Shown piece after piece: positions 32,291 through 41,476 of a stretch of 51,342 nucleotides of DNA. The translations under genes were made by a program, and so were the position numbers. The notes under the pieces were generated by a model. The model searched no databases. It had not been told where the DNA came from and saw only the letters and a program-made list of their open reading frames with translations. The stretch is from Halorubrum tebenquichense DSM 14210 (GTDB lineage Archaea > Halobacteriota > Halobacteria > Halobacteriales > Haloferacaceae), in assembly GCF_000337415.1 (NCBI RefSeq), contig NZ_AOJD01000024.1, forward strand, positions 75,360 to 126,701, written 5' to 3'. How positions within the stretch are numbered: position 1 is the stretch's first letter; each line of letters opens with the position of its first letter.

Positions 32291-32956
32291 TCACTCCACC
32301 TTCGTCGACACCGCGATCCCGGATCCGACCGGGAGTATCGCGGTCTCGACGGCGTCGTCCGAGCGAACGGTGCCGACGTACTCGCCGATGCCGCGCGTCT
32401 CCTCGTCGACCGCGGCGTCCGGGAGCGGTTCGCCCGCCTCGAAGTGCGCGACGAGGTCGCCGAAGTCGATCGGCCCCCGGGCGATGTTGTCGGCGACGAC
32501 CACGCCCCCGGTCCGGACCTTGGGGAGGACCGTCCGGTAGGCGTCGGCGTACCGGCCCTTCTGGTGGTCGATCAGGACGACGTCGAAGAGGCCGTCGTAG
32601 CGGTCGACCGTCTCCATCGCGTCGCCGACCTCGAAGGTGACGCCGTCGGCGTAGCCGTGGTCGGCGGCGAACGCCGCGCCGCGCTCGGCCTCCTCGGCGT
32701 CGAACTCGGTACAGACCACGCTCCCAGCACCGCCGCGGAGGAACCAGGTGGCGGAGTAGCCGAACCCGGAGCCGAACTCGAACACGCGCTCCGCGCCCGT
32801 CAGCCGCGCCAACAGCCGGAGGACCGCGCCCGCCTCGGGACCGATGATCGGGAACCCCCACTCCTCGGCGAGGTCGGCCATTTCCGCCTGAACCGGCGTG
32901 TGCTCCGGGGCCGTCGCGGTCAGGAACCGGCGCGCGGGATCTGTGAGCACGTCCAT
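32291..32956 (-). CDS. O-methyltransferase family protein (SAM-dependent)
   Basis: A 221-residue class I methyltransferase of the CCoAOMT-like group. The SAM motif is VFEFGSGFGYSATWFL near residues 62-77, followed by the acidic ribose-binding TEFDAEEAERG and the metal/active-site region FDVVLIDHQKGRY and VVADNIARG. N-terminal VQAEMADLAEEWGFPIIGPEAGAVL is the family lead-in. ATG at 32956 fits; upstream extension to 32980 is unlikely. The methyl acceptor is unknown. The gap 32027-32290 upstream of the kinase gene holds only its promoter region and nothing else recognised. Confidence 0.88.
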   Translation of the reverse strand: MDVLTDPARRFLTATAPEHTPVQAEMADLAEEWGFPIIGPEAGAVLRLLARLTGAERVFEFGSGFGYSATWFLRGGAGSVVCTEFDAEEAERGAAFAADHGYADGVTFEVGDAMETVDRYDGLFDVVLIDHQKGRYADAYRTVLPKVRTGGVVVADNIARGPIDFGDLVAHFEAGEPLPDAAVDEETRGIGEYVGTVRSDDAVETAILPVGSGIAVSTKVE

Positions 32957-33090
32957 GCGGACGGGTCGGACGCCCGACACTTAAATCGGACCGGCGGGTC
33001 GGGGTCGATTAGCCGCCGCCGAGGATCGGACCGACGGCCGAGCGTCCGCCCGGGTCCGCCCGGGTCCGCGGACCGGCCCCGCCTGAAAAC

Positions 33091-33097
33091 TGTTAAG
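33091..33097 (+). promoter_or_regulatory. TATA-like promoter of the methylmalonyl-CoA mutase gene
   Basis: TGTTAAG lies 26-32 nt before the ATG at 33123, leaderless spacing. Confidence 0.5.
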
Positions 33098-33122
33098 TCC
33101 CGCTCGGCCGACCGATTCGATA

Positions 33123-34796
33123 ATGTACGACCCTGAGGAACTCGAGGCGATCCGCGACGCCAAGTCGTCGTGGGAGGAGGGCACCTACGGGGAGACCGTC
33201 GACCGGTTCGGGGAGCGCGAGGAGACGTTCACCACCGACACCGGCGGGCAGGAGGTCGACCCCCTCTACACCCCGGCGGACGCGGAGACCGACTACCGCG
33301 AGGACCTCGGCTACCCCGGCGAGGAGCCGTACACCCGCGGCGTCTACTCGACGATGCACCGGGGGCGGCTGTGGACGATGCGCCAGTACGCCGGGATGGG
33401 CACCGCCGCGGAGACGAACGAGCGCTTCCAGTACCTCATCGATGAGGGCTCGTCGGGGCTGTCGATGGCGTTCGACCTGCCGACGCAGATGGGGTACGAC
33501 TCCGACGCCGCGATGGCCGAGGGGGAGGTCGGCCGGTCGGGGGTCGCCATCGACACGCTCGACGACTTCGAGACGGTCTTCGACGGCATCCCGCTGGACG
33601 AGGTGTCCACGTCGATGACGATCAACGCCCCCGCGGGAGTGCTGCTCGCGATGTACGTCGCGATGGGGGACAAGCAGGGCGTCCCGCGCGAGGAGCTCCG
33701 GGGGACGATCCAGAACGACATCATGAAAGAGTACATCGCGCGGAACCTCTACATCTACCCGCCGAAGCAGTCGATGCGGCTGATCACGGACATCTTCGAG
33801 TTCTGCGCGGCCGAGACCCCGAGCTTCAACACCATCTCCATCTCGGGGTACCACATCCGCGAGGCGGGGTCGACGGCGGCCCAGGAGATCGCCTTCACCC
33901 TCGGCGACGGCATCGAGTACGTCGAGGCCGCGCTCGACGCCGGGCTGGACGTCGACGAGTTCGCGCCGCAGCTCTCCTTCTTCTTCAACGCCCACAACAA
34001 CATCTTCGAGGAGGCAGCGAAGTTCCGCGCCGCCCGCCGGATGTGGGCGAAGATCATGGACGAGCGGTTCGACGCGGACAACCCCAAGTCGAAGCAGCTG
34101 AAGTTCCACACCCAGACCGGCGGCTCGACGCTCACCGCCCAGCAGATCGAGAACAACGTCGTCCGCGTCTCGTATCAGGCGCTCGCGGCCGTCCTCGGCG
34201 GCACGCAGAGCCTCCACACGAACGGGAAAGACGAGGCGCTCGCGCTGCCGACTGAAAAGTCCGTCCGCACCGCGCTCCGAACCCAGCAGATCCTCGCCCA
34301 CGAGTCCGGGGCCGCGGACACGATCGACCCGCTCGCCGGCTCCTACTACGTTGAGGATCTCACCGACGGGATCGAGGAGGAGGCGTTCGAAATCTTAGCG
34401 GAGGTCGACCGCCGCGGCGGCATGCTGGAGGCCGTCGAGAGCGGCTGGGTCCAGCGGCAGATCCAGGACGTCGCCTTCGAGCGGCAACAGGAGATCGAGG
34501 AGGGCGAGCGGATCATCGTCGGGGTCAACGAGTTCGAGGTCGACGAGGAGCCGGAGATGGACTTGGAGGAGGTCGACCCCGAACAGGAGCAGAACCAGCG
34601 CGAGCGCCTGGCGGACGTGAAGGCCGACCGCGACGACGACGCGGTCGACGCGGCGCTCGCGGGGCTCCGCGAGGCCGCGCAGGGGACCGAGAACGTGATG
34701 CCGCACATCGTCGACGCGGTGAAGGCGTACGCGACGGTTCAGGAGATATCAGACGTGCTTCGCGACGAGTTCGGGGAGTACAAGCCCGGGCGGTAG
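33123..34796 (+). CDS. mcmA1: Methylmalonyl-CoA mutase, large (catalytic) subunit
   Basis: A 557-residue TIM-barrel subunit interconverting methylmalonyl-CoA and succinyl-CoA with the B12-binding subunit, which is not in this window. Signatures include [28 protein letters not shown] (in pieces), [18 protein letters not shown] and [24 protein letters not shown], with [13 protein letters not shown] and [21 protein letters not shown] near the C-terminal half. Length equals that of stand-alone archaeal large subunits. The epimerase gene follows 74 nt downstream, supporting a propionyl-CoA or methylaspartate-cycle role. An isobutyryl-CoA-type mutase cannot be fully excluded by sequence alone. Confidence 0.94.
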   Translation: MYDPEELEAIRDAKSSWEEGTYGETVDRFGEREETFTTDTGGQEVDPLYTPADAETDYREDLGYPGEEPYTRGVYSTMHRGRLWTMRQYAGMGTAAETNERFQYLIDEGSSGLSMAFDLPTQMGYDSDAAMAEGEVGRSGVAIDTLDDFETVFDGIPLDEVSTSMTINAPAGVLLAMYVAMGDKQGVPREELRGTIQNDIMKEYIARNLYIYPPKQSMRLITDIFEFCAAETPSFNTISISGYHIREAGSTAAQEIAFTLGDGIEYVEAALDAGLDVDEFAPQLSFFFNAHNNIFEEAAKFRAARRMWAKIMDERFDADNPKSKQLKFHTQTGGSTLTAQQIENNVVRVSYQALAAVLGGTQSLHTNGKDEALALPTEKSVRTALRTQQILAHESGAADTIDPLAGSYYVEDLTDGIEEEAFEILAEVDRRGGMLEAVESGWVQRQIQDVAFERQQEIEEGERIIVGVNEFEVDEEPEMDLEEVDPEQEQNQRERLADVKADRDDDAVDAALAGLREAAQGTENVMPHIVDAVKAYATVQEISDVLRDEFGEYKPGR

Positions 34797-34870
34797 CCCC
34801 GCGGGCGACCGTTCCGAACTCCGGACGCCGCGCGGGTCGTTTTATGTCCTTCGCGCCGCGACGTGTCGCC

Positions 34871-35257
34871 ATGCGCTTCGACCACGTCGGCGTCGCGACG
34901 CGAGACGCCACCGATCTGGCCGACCTGTTCGGCGGCCTGCTCGACGCGCCGGTCGCCCACGAGGAGACGTTCGACGACATGCGGATCGTCTTCCTCGAAC
35001 TCGACGGCGGCGGGTACTTCGAACTGCTCGAACCGGACGCGGGCGGGACGATCGCGGAGTACCTCGACCGCGAGGGTCCCGGCGTTCACCACGTCGCGCT
35101 CGCGGTCGACGACCTCCCGTCCGCGCTCGATCACGCCCGCGACCTCGGTATCGACCTCGTCGACGAGGAGCCCCGCCCCGGCGCGTGGGGCCACGACGTG
35201 GCCTTCTGTCACCCGCGGTCGACGGGCGGCGTCCTCGTCGAGTTCGTCGAACACTGA
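34871..35257 (+). CDS. mce: Methylmalonyl-CoA epimerase
   Basis: A 128-residue glyoxalase-fold (VOC) protein that interconverts the R and S forms of methylmalonyl-CoA for the mutase encoded just upstream. Metal ligands fit the family: His in MRFDHVGVATRD, Glu/acidic residues in FLELDGGGYFELLEP, His in GPGVHHVALAVDD and Glu in VLVEFVEH. ATG at 34871 is supported by the family start and by the TATA-like GTTTTATG at 34839-34846 about 25-32 nt upstream. Gene pairing with mutase is the usual arrangement. Confidence 0.92.
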   Translation: MRFDHVGVATRDATDLADLFGGLLDAPVAHEETFDDMRIVFLELDGGGYFELLEPDAGGTIAEYLDREGPGVHHVALAVDDLPSALDHARDLGIDLVDEEPRPGAWGHDVAFCHPRSTGGVLVEFVEH

Positions 35258-35345
35258 GGCCGCGGGGGCTTCCCGACCGATCCTATCGCCGCAGTCTGGC
35301 CCGAAAACGTCGGACTTTCCCGAACGGACCGCCGAGATCGGCGTA

Positions 35346-35903
35346 ATGCCCGGGTGCTCCCGAGGGGTCACGTCGGTCGTCTCGACGGTCCTCCTCGTCG
35401 CAATCGTGGTGATCCTCTCGGCGACCCTCTCGGTGTTCGCCCTGGGTGTCTCGGACGACCTCCAGAACCCGGGCCCGTACGTCTCACAGTCCAGCGGACA
35501 GCTCGCGGTACAAGACAGCTACGACGGCGGGATCGTGCGCATCACGCACGTCTCTGGCGACCCGATCCCGGTCGAGGAGATGGAGATAGCCATCGACGCG
35601 TCCGACGCCTGTGGAGAGCGCGAACGGCTAATACGACTCCCGGAGGGAGGGGGCTCGTCGGGAAGTTTCGCCGATTCCAACGTCGCGTCCGGATCGATCG
35701 ACGACAGCATCGTCTCCGGCGGGAACCGAGTTGATCTCGGCGTGTTGGACTCCAGAACGACGAACCGCTTCACCGCGGGCTCGTTCCTCCAGTTTCGACT
35801 CACCGCGGAGAGCTGTTCGTTGACCGATGGCGACCGGGTCGTCGTCAGCGTCGTCCACGTCCCGTCGGGCTCGGTCGCGATCAGACAGGTGCTCGTCGTC
35901 TGA
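35346..35903 (+). CDS. Type IV pilin-like protein, archaeal N-terminal class
   Basis: A 185-residue exported protein with a class III signal: short basic head MPGCSRG, then VTSVVSTVLLVAIVVILSAT, the hydrophobic pilin helix cut by PibD after the Gly. The mature domain is beta-rich, with acidic and Ser/Gly-rich stretches (GGGSSGSFADSN) and two Cys pairs of uncertain pairing, ending IRQVLVV. No pilus ATPase or membrane subunit gene is adjacent, so it relies on machinery elsewhere. It could be a pilus subunit or a minor pilin. Start ATG 35346 gives the expected short leader. Confidence 0.83.
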   Translation: MPGCSRGVTSVVSTVLLVAIVVILSATLSVFALGVSDDLQNPGPYVSQSSGQLAVQDSYDGGIVRITHVSGDPIPVEEMEIAIDASDACGERERLIRLPEGGGSSGSFADSNVASGSIDDSIVSGGNRVDLGVLDSRTTNRFTAGSFLQFRLTAESCSLTDGDRVVVSVVHVPSGSVAIRQVLVV

Positions 35904-35940
35904 CCGCCCGACTCCTCGGCGGGATCGGCCTCTGACCGCC

Positions 35941-38112
35941 CTACTCCTCGGCAGACTGCGTCGCGTCCGCGACTGCCGGGTCGTGCGTCTCGTACCAGTC
36001 GAGGATCTTCTCTAACCGGTGGATCGCGCGGTCGGGGTCGCCGATGTTGTGGTGTTCGTCCGGGTAGACGACGAGTTCCGCGTCGGTCCCCTGCTTCCGG
36101 GCGGCGACGTACAGCTGCTCCGACTGCGAGGAGGGACACCGCCAGTCCTCGCCGCCGGCCATCACGAGCAGCGGCGTCTCGATGTTTCCGGCGTCTAACA
36201 CCGCCGTCGACGCGTCGTACGCCTCCGGGTTCTCCCACGGCAGGCCGAACTCCGCCTCCAGCCAGACGTGGGTGTCGTCCGTGCCGAACGCGGAGCGCAG
36301 GTCGTAGATGCCGTGCTCCGGAGCCGCCGCCGTGAACAGGTCCGGCTCCTGCGTGACGAGGAACCCCTGCGCGATGCCGCCGTACGAGAACCCGTGACCG
36401 AACACGCGGCCCGGGTCGACCCAGCCGCGGTCCGCGAGCGACTCGACGCCCGCCGCGATGTCGTCGACCTCGGCGGTCCCCCACTTCCCGGTCAGCTCCG
36501 CGGTGAACTCCCGGCCGCGGGAGGTGCCGCCGCGGTAGTTCGGCCGGAAGACGAGGTAGCCCCGGCTCGTCAGCGCGGCGTGCGCGAAGCTGAACACCGG
36601 CTCGTCGTACGACATCGGGCCGCCGTGGATCGCCACCACCAGCGGGTGGTCGCCCGCGTCGGGGTCGACCTCGGGGTCGTGGTAGAGGACGCCGTCGAGC
36701 GTCCAGCCGTCGGACTCCCACTCCACCCGCTCGGCGGTCGGCATCGCGAACTCCTCCGTGAGCGACTCGTTGACGCGGGAGAGCCGCCGGAGGGAGTCGG
36801 GCTCGGCGGCCGCGTCGAGATCCTCGACGTCGACCGCGTACAGGTCGCTCCCGTCCGTCGGGTGCGAGAGGACGGTCACGGCCGTCTCACCGCCGTCGTC
36901 GACGTCGAAGGCGGCCATGGCGCGGCCGCGGCCCTGCGCCTCGAAGACGCGCGTCGCGGTCCCGCCGGGACCGTCGTCGTCGAGGTCGATCCGGACCAGA
37001 CGAGTGCTGCTCTCGTCGGCGAGCCGCGTGTATATCGAGTCCCCGACCCACGCGGGTTCGCCGCCGCGGGCGACCGTCCGGTCGAGGTCGGCGGTGAGGG
37101 AGGCGGGGGCCGCGCGGTCGGCCTCGTCGCCGGCGTCTACGAGGAACACCTCGGCCGGGGCTGGCGGGTCGTCCGGGTCGCTCGCGACGGTCGCGATCCC
37201 CTCGCCGTCGGGCCGCCACGCCGGCGCGCCGTGGGTGAGGTCGCCGCCGGTGAGCCGCTCCGCGTCGCCGCCCTCGGGCGACACGACGTAGAGGTCGCGG
37301 ACGGTGGTGTCGTCCGGGCGGTCGAGCCGGCAGGCGGTGAAGGCGATCCGGCCGTCCGGTCCCCACGCGGGGTCCATGCCGGCGAGGTCCTCGAACGCGC
37401 CGCCCCCGTACGCGTCGTCGAGGCGGCGCGGGTCGCTCTCGGGGTCGTCGAGGTCGACCACGAAGAGGTACCGCGTCACGTCGTCGGTCCACCCCGCGCC
37501 GTTCACCTTGTGTTGGAGCCGCGTCGTCTCGATCGGCCCGCCCTCCTCGCGCACCTGATCGAGGTACTCGGACTCCTCGTCGGTCGGGTCGCGCGACTCG
37601 ATCACCAGCCGGTCGCCGCCGGGCGAGAAGTCGAAGCCGGCGACGCCCTCGTCGCGCTCGGTGACCTGCCGCGCGTCGCCGCCCAAGGCGAGGTCGAACA
37701 GCCACACCTGCGGCTTCGGCTCCCCGTCGCCGTTTCCGAGGGGTTCCTCTTCGTCTTCGGCTTCGCCTTCGTCTGCTTTCCCGTCCGCGTCCTCACCGTC
37801 CGCCTCCGCGTCGTCGTCCACGTCGCGGTCCCGCCAGCCGACCCGTCGCTCCGCGTCGCGCTCGCGGGCGGCCACGAACGCGAGGCGGTCGCCGTCCGGT
37901 CCCCACGTCGGCGCGGACGCGCCGGACGCGCTCGTCAGCCGGTGCGGCTCGCGGGACCCGTCGGTCGGGACGACGAACAGCGAGGAGACCGCCTCGTCGG
38001 CGGCCTGATCGTACTCGGTCGCGGTGAAGGCGACGCGGTCGCCGGTCGGGGAGACGGCGACCTCGCCGATCTGGGTCAAGTCGTAGTACGCGTCCAAGGG
38101 CAGTTCCGACAT
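35941..38112 (-). CDS. S9 family prolyl-oligopeptidase-like serine peptidase
   Basis: A 723-residue cytoplasmic peptidase of the acylaminoacyl-peptidase (S9C) type. Residues 1-460 form a WD/TolB-like beta-propeller (VAVSPTGDRVAFTA, PTWGPDGDRLAFVA, PAWRPDGEGIATVA). The C-terminal alpha/beta-hydrolase domain holds nucleophile S576 in GHGFSYGG, Asp in AGGEDWRCP and His in DEHHNIG; HGGPMSY supplies the oxyanion part. An acidic insert near residues 105-140 (DVDDDAEADGEDADGK...) lengthens one propeller blade, a halophilic trait. ATG at 38112. Divergent from the cyclase gene. Exact specificity (dipeptidyl, acyl-aminoacyl) is not set by sequence. Confidence 0.93.
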   Translation of the reverse strand: MSELPLDAYYDLTQIGEVAVSPTGDRVAFTATEYDQAADEAVSSLFVVPTDGSREPHRLTSASGASAPTWGPDGDRLAFVAARERDAERRVGWRDRDVDDDAEADGEDADGKADEGEAEDEEEPLGNGDGEPKPQVWLFDLALGGDARQVTERDEGVAGFDFSPGGDRLVIESRDPTDEESEYLDQVREEGGPIETTRLQHKVNGAGWTDDVTRYLFVVDLDDPESDPRRLDDAYGGGAFEDLAGMDPAWGPDGRIAFTACRLDRPDDTTVRDLYVVSPEGGDAERLTGGDLTHGAPAWRPDGEGIATVASDPDDPPAPAEVFLVDAGDEADRAAPASLTADLDRTVARGGEPAWVGDSIYTRLADESSTRLVRIDLDDDGPGGTATRVFEAQGRGRAMAAFDVDDGGETAVTVLSHPTDGSDLYAVDVEDLDAAAEPDSLRRLSRVNESLTEEFAMPTAERVEWESDGWTLDGVLYHDPEVDPDAGDHPLVVAIHGGPMSYDEPVFSFAHAALTSRGYLVFRPNYRGGTSRGREFTAELTGKWGTAEVDDIAAGVESLADRGWVDPGRVFGHGFSYGGIAQGFLVTQEPDLFTAAAPEHGIYDLRSAFGTDDTHVWLEAEFGLPWENPEAYDASTAVLDAGNIETPLLVMAGGEDWRCPSSQSEQLYVAARKQGTDAELVVYPDEHHNIGDPDRAIHRLEKILDWYETHDPAVADATQSAEE

Positions 38113-38197
38113 GGGCACACACAGCGACGGGCGGACGAAATACGTTCGGGCCGCGGAACCCGGACGGGGGCGAGGGTCTTCCGGCGCGACGGCGACC

Positions 38198-38205
38198 GAC
38201 TTAAC
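38198..38205 (+). promoter_or_regulatory. TATA-like promoter of the cyclase family gene
   Basis: GACTTAAC lies 24-31 nt before the GTG at 38229. Confidence 0.45.
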
Positions 38206-38228
38206 CCCGACGCGGTCCGACGGCCGCC

Positions 38229-38930
38229 GTGTTCCGCGACCTCTCGCGACCGATCGAGACGGGGATGCCGACCTACCCCGGCGACCCCGACGTGACGCTC
38301 GCGCCCGACGCGACCCACGAGGCCGACGGCTACGCGACGGGCGAACTCCGCGCCGGGACGCACGCGGGGACGCACGTCGACGCGCCCCGCCATACGGTAC
38401 CCGACGGGGAGGCCGTCGACGAGCGGGCGGTCGGGTCGTTCGCGTTTGACGCCCGTCTCGTCGACCTCCGGCCGCTGGAACCGCGGGAGTCCGTCGATCC
38501 CGACGCGCTGCCCGATCCGAGCGCCCTCGACCGCGACACCGACCTCCTCGTCCTTCGGACCGGGTGGGCGTCGCACTGGGGCTCAGAGCGGTACCGCGAT
38601 CACCCCTACCTAACCGCCGCGGCCGCCGAGCGCTGCCGGGCGGCGGGCGTCGGCGTGGGGCTGGACGCGTTCGGGCCGGACCCGACGCCGACCGCCGGCG
38701 GGAGCGGCGAGTCCGCTGAGAGCGGCGACGAGACGGTCGCGAGCCACGGCGACGAGCTCGAACCCGACGGCACGCCCGCACACGACGTCCTGCTCGGCGG
38801 CTCGCTCCCGATAGTCGAGAACCTCCGCGGACTCGAGGGCCTCCCCGAGCGGTTCCGCCTGTACGCCTTCCCGCTCCGGCTGCGCGGGGGCGACGGATCG
38901 CCGGTGCGCGCGGTCGCGGAATGGGAGTGA
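38229..38930 (+). CDS. Cyclase family protein (kynurenine formamidase-like metal hydrolase)
   Basis: A 233-residue protein starting at GTG. The family metal motif H-x-G-T-H-x-D-x-P-x-H is intact (GTHAGTHVDAPRH near residues 44-56), after the standard opening FRDLSRPIETGMPTYPGDP. Later HDVLLGGSLPIVENLRGL matches the C-terminal conserved region. Residues about 155-175 are an inserted Ser/Glu/Gly-rich acidic stretch. Relatives hydrolyse N-formylkynurenine or cyclic amides; the substrate here is not known. Divergent from the peptidase gene. Confidence 0.88.
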   Translation: MFRDLSRPIETGMPTYPGDPDVTLAPDATHEADGYATGELRAGTHAGTHVDAPRHTVPDGEAVDERAVGSFAFDARLVDLRPLEPRESVDPDALPDPSALDRDTDLLVLRTGWASHWGSERYRDHPYLTAAAAERCRAAGVGVGLDAFGPDPTPTAGGSGESAESGDETVASHGDELEPDGTPAHDVLLGGSLPIVENLRGLEGLPERFRLYAFPLRLRGGDGSPVRAVAEWE

Positions 38931-38992
38931 GGCGTCCGGGAGCCCCCCGTCGGGGCGGTCGGGTCCCTCGCGCGCGGGTCATACCAAACCCG

Positions 38993-39000
38993 TTTTAAGC
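38993..39000 (+). promoter_or_regulatory. TATA-like promoter of the L44e operon
   Basis: GTTTTAAG lies about 35-42 nt before the ATG at 39035, so a short 5' leader of about 10 nt is expected. It precedes the L44e-S27e-aIF2alpha-Nop10-PAC2 gene series. Confidence 0.55.
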
Positions 39001-39034
39001 GTCGGCGACGAACCGCGTTTCAAGGTCGATATCC

Positions 39035-39316
39035 ATGGAAATGCCACGCCGCTTCAACACGTACTGTCCCCACTGTGACTCGCACCACGAGCACGAGGTG
39101 GAGAAGGTTCGATCGGGTCGCGCGACCGGAATGAAACGCGACGCTCGGCAGCGACGCCGCGCGCTCGCGACGATCGGCAACGCCGGCGGGTACTCGAAGG
39201 TGCCCGGTGGCGACAAGCCGACGAAGAAGACCCACCTGAAGTACCGCTGCGGCGACTGCGGCAAGGCCCACATGCGCGAGGGATGGCGCGCCGGCCGTCT
39301 CACGTTCCAGGAGTAA
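39035..39316 (+). CDS. rpl44e: 50S ribosomal protein L44e
   Basis: A 93-residue ribosomal protein. It begins [26 protein letters not shown], continues with the basic [21 protein letters not shown] stretch (in parts) and ends [22 protein letters not shown], giving zinc-ribbon Cys pairs CPHC and CGDC. It sits near the E site of the large subunit. First gene of the series; its stop is followed 2 nt later by S27e. Confidence 0.97.
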   Translation: MEMPRRFNTYCPHCDSHHEHEVEKVRSGRATGMKRDARQRRRALATIGNAGGYSKVPGGDKPTKKTHLKYRCGDCGKAHMREGWRAGRLTFQE

Positions 39317-39318
39317 GC

Positions 39319-39492
39319 ATGGCGGGAGACTTCCACCGCGTCGCCTGCGGCGACTGCGAGAACGAACAGGTCGTCTTCGGCAAGGCCTCCTCCACGGTGT
39401 CGTGTGCGGTCTGCGGCACGACCCTCGCGACCCCCACCGGCGGAGAGGCCGAGCTTCACGGCGAGATCGTCGAAACCGTTGAGGCGCGGTAA
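39319..39492 (+). CDS. rps27e: 30S ribosomal protein S27e
   Basis: A 57-residue zinc-ribbon protein of the small subunit. Two Cys pairs, RVACGDCEN and VSCAVCGTTL, coordinate zinc; FHRVACGDCENEQVVFG is typical of archaeal S27e. ATG at 39319 lies two bases after the L44e stop, an arrangement conserved in archaea. Followed 18 nt later by aIF2-alpha. Confidence 0.96.
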   Translation: MAGDFHRVACGDCENEQVVFGKASSTVSCAVCGTTLATPTGGEAELHGEIVETVEAR

Positions 39493-39510
39493 CAGCCTCA
39501 CCACTCCGTC

Positions 39511-40311
39511 ATGAAGTACAGCGGCTGGCCCGAACCCGGCGAGTTGGTGGTCGGCGACGTCGACGAGATCGCCGACTTCGGCGTGTTCGTCGACCTCGAC
39601 GAGTACGAGGACAAGCGCGGCCTCTGTCACATCAGCGAGGTCGCCTCCGGCTGGATCAAGAACGTCCGCGACCACGTCCGCGAGGGACAGACGGTCGTCG
39701 CGAAGGTGCTGGAGATCGACGAGTCGTCGAACCAGATCGACCTGTCGATCAAAGACGTCAACGAGCACCAGCGCAAGGAGACGATTCAGGACTGGAAGAA
39801 CGCTCAGAAGGCCGACAACTGGATGGAGATCGCGCTCGGCGAGGACGTCGACGACGACCGCTACACCGCGGTCGCCAACGCCCTCCTCGTCGAGTACGAG
39901 AGCCTCTACGACGCCTTCGAGGCGGCCGCGATCAGCGGCGACGAGGCCCTCGAAGCCGTCGACGTCGACGACGACACCGTCGACGCGATCGTCACGGCGG
40001 CCCGCAACAACGTCTCCGTCCCGTACGTCGACGTGACGGGGTACGTCGACCTCGAGTCGGCGGCCCCCGACGGCGTCGACGACGTGCGAGACGCGCTGGC
40101 CGCGGCCGAGGGGAACGGCGAGATCCCGGACGGCGTCGAGCTCGACGTCGGCTACGTGGGGTCGCCCGAGTACCGGATCAAGGTCCGCGCGCCCAACTAC
40201 AAGACGGCGGAGTCGCAGCTCGAGGCCGCCGCCGAGCGCGCCCGCGAGTCGATCGAGGCCACCGGCGGCGTCGGCGAGTTCCACCGCGAGCGACGCGAAG
40301 ACGACGAGTAA
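39511..40311 (+). CDS. Translation initiation factor aIF2, alpha subunit
   Basis: A 266-residue subunit of the aIF2 complex that helps deliver initiator tRNA to the ribosome. Residues 10-85 form the S1/OB domain ([43 protein letters not shown] in parts). A helical middle domain (about 90-175) and the alpha-beta C-terminal domain ([24 protein letters not shown]) that binds aIF2-gamma follow. Length agrees with archaeal orthologues. Co-transcribed with S27e before and Nop10 after. Confidence 0.97.
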   Translation: MKYSGWPEPGELVVGDVDEIADFGVFVDLDEYEDKRGLCHISEVASGWIKNVRDHVREGQTVVAKVLEIDESSNQIDLSIKDVNEHQRKETIQDWKNAQKADNWMEIALGEDVDDDRYTAVANALLVEYESLYDAFEAAAISGDEALEAVDVDDDTVDAIVTAARNNVSVPYVDVTGYVDLESAAPDGVDDVRDALAAAEGNGEIPDGVELDVGYVGSPEYRIKVRAPNYKTAESQLEAAAERARESIEATGGVGEFHRERREDDE

Positions 40312-40347
40312 CCGCGACCGGCCCGACGCCGCGTCGCCTTTTCACCC

Positions 40348-40530
40348 GTGAAATCAGATATCCGCGTCTGCGCGAACTGGGAGACCGTTCACGACCGGCC
40401 GGTGTACGCGCTCGGCGACCGCTGTCCGGAGTGCGACGGCCCGACCGAGAACAGCGCGCCGGCCCCGTTCGGGCCGGAGGACCCGTACGGGGAGTACCGG
40501 CGGCGGACGCGGCGACGCGACTCGGGGTAG
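40348..40530 (+). CDS. nop10: H/ACA RNP protein Nop10
   Basis: A 60-residue component of the H/ACA ribonucleoprotein that guides pseudouridylation, bridging Cbf5 and L7Ae. The C-terminal PAPFGPEDPYGEYRRRTRR motif is conserved. The N-terminal zinc knuckle is incomplete: Cys8 (VCANW), Cys26 and Cys29 (CPEC) are present but Trp occupies the place of the fourth Cys, as in haloarchaeal members I recall. GTG start, 36 nt after aIF2-alpha. Confidence 0.9.
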   Translation: MKSDIRVCANWETVHDRPVYALGDRCPECDGPTENSAPAPFGPEDPYGEYRRRTRRRDSG

Positions 40531-40612
40531 GACGCCCGCGCGTCGGCTGTTGCGGACGGCGTCCGCGTTCGAATAGCCACGCTCTTGTGAACGCCGACCG
40601 GACGGGTACGGT

Positions 40613-41365
40613 ATGGAGGACATCGAGATCGACGAGGTCGCGACGCCGGAACTGGACGAGCCGGTGTTGATCGAGGGGCTGCCGGGCGTCGGCCACGTGG
40701 GGAAACTCGCCGCCGAACATCTGCTGGAGGAGTTCGACGGGGAGCTCGTTCGCCGGGTGTACGCCACGGAGTTCCCGCCGCAGGTGAGCGTCGACGACGA
40801 GGGGGTCGCGGAGTTGACCTGCGCCGAGTTCCACGCCGTCGAGACCGACGGGGCCGACCTGCTCGTGTTGACCGGCGACCACCAGGCCGGGTCGAACGCG
40901 GGCCACTACCGGCTCACCTCGACCTTCCTCGACGTCGCGGAGGAGTTCGGCTCCGAGCGCGCGTTCGCGCTCGGGGGCGTTCCCACCGGCGAACTCGTCG
41001 AGGAGTACACGGTCCTCGGTTCCGTCTCGGACGCCGCCCTCGTCGACGACTTAGAGGACGCGGGCGTGGAGTTCCGCGCGGACGAGCCGGCCGGCGGCAT
41101 CGTCGGCGTCTCGGGGCTCGTCTTGGGTCTCGGCGGTCGCCGCGGGTTCGACGCCGCCTGCCTGATGGGCGAGACGAGCGGCTACCTGGTCGACCCGAAG
41201 AGCGCGCAGGCGGTGCTGGAGACGCTGGAGGCCGTCCTCGGCTTCTCGGTCGACTACGAGAGCCTGGAGGACCGCGCCGAGGAGATGGAGGAGGTCGTCG
41301 GCAAGATCCAGGAGATGCAAGAGGGGCCGGCCGTCCCCGACGACGACCTGCGGTACATCGGCTGA
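40613..41365 (+). CDS. Proteasome assembly chaperone family protein (PAC2)
   Basis: A 250-residue PAC2-fold protein. Opening LDEPVLIEGLPGVGHVGKLAAEHLLEEF carries the conserved GLPGVGHVG loop, and FALGGVPTGELVEEYTVLGS and GGIVGVSGLVLGLG follow. Archaeal PAC2 proteins are thought to help proteasome assembly, by homology to eukaryotic chaperones. Haloarchaeal genomes place it behind nop10, as here. The acidic C-terminal helix (YESLEDRAEEMEEVVGKIQEM) is coiled-coil-like. The T-rich CGTTTTCTC after the stop, near 41390, may end the operon. Confidence 0.92.
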   Translation: MEDIEIDEVATPELDEPVLIEGLPGVGHVGKLAAEHLLEEFDGELVRRVYATEFPPQVSVDDEGVAELTCAEFHAVETDGADLLVLTGDHQAGSNAGHYRLTSTFLDVAEEFGSERAFALGGVPTGELVEEYTVLGSVSDAALVDDLEDAGVEFRADEPAGGIVGVSGLVLGLGGRRGFDAACLMGETSGYLVDPKSAQAVLETLEAVLGFSVDYESLEDRAEEMEEVVGKIQEMQEGPAVPDDDLRYIG

Positions 41366-41476
41366 TCGGACCCGTTCGCCGACTTCGCTCGTTTTCTCCG
41401 CCGTCCCGTCGCCGCCGGGGGAGCGGAACCCCCGGTTCCGGCAGAGCTAAACCGGATCACCGATCATCGTTCGTGT

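Noticed and set aside
35941-38982. Upstream extension of the S9 peptidase frame (about 290 more codons)
   Set aside because: The added region overlaps the divergent cyclase gene and is Arg-rich shadow; the ATG at 38112 begins a proper propeller blade.
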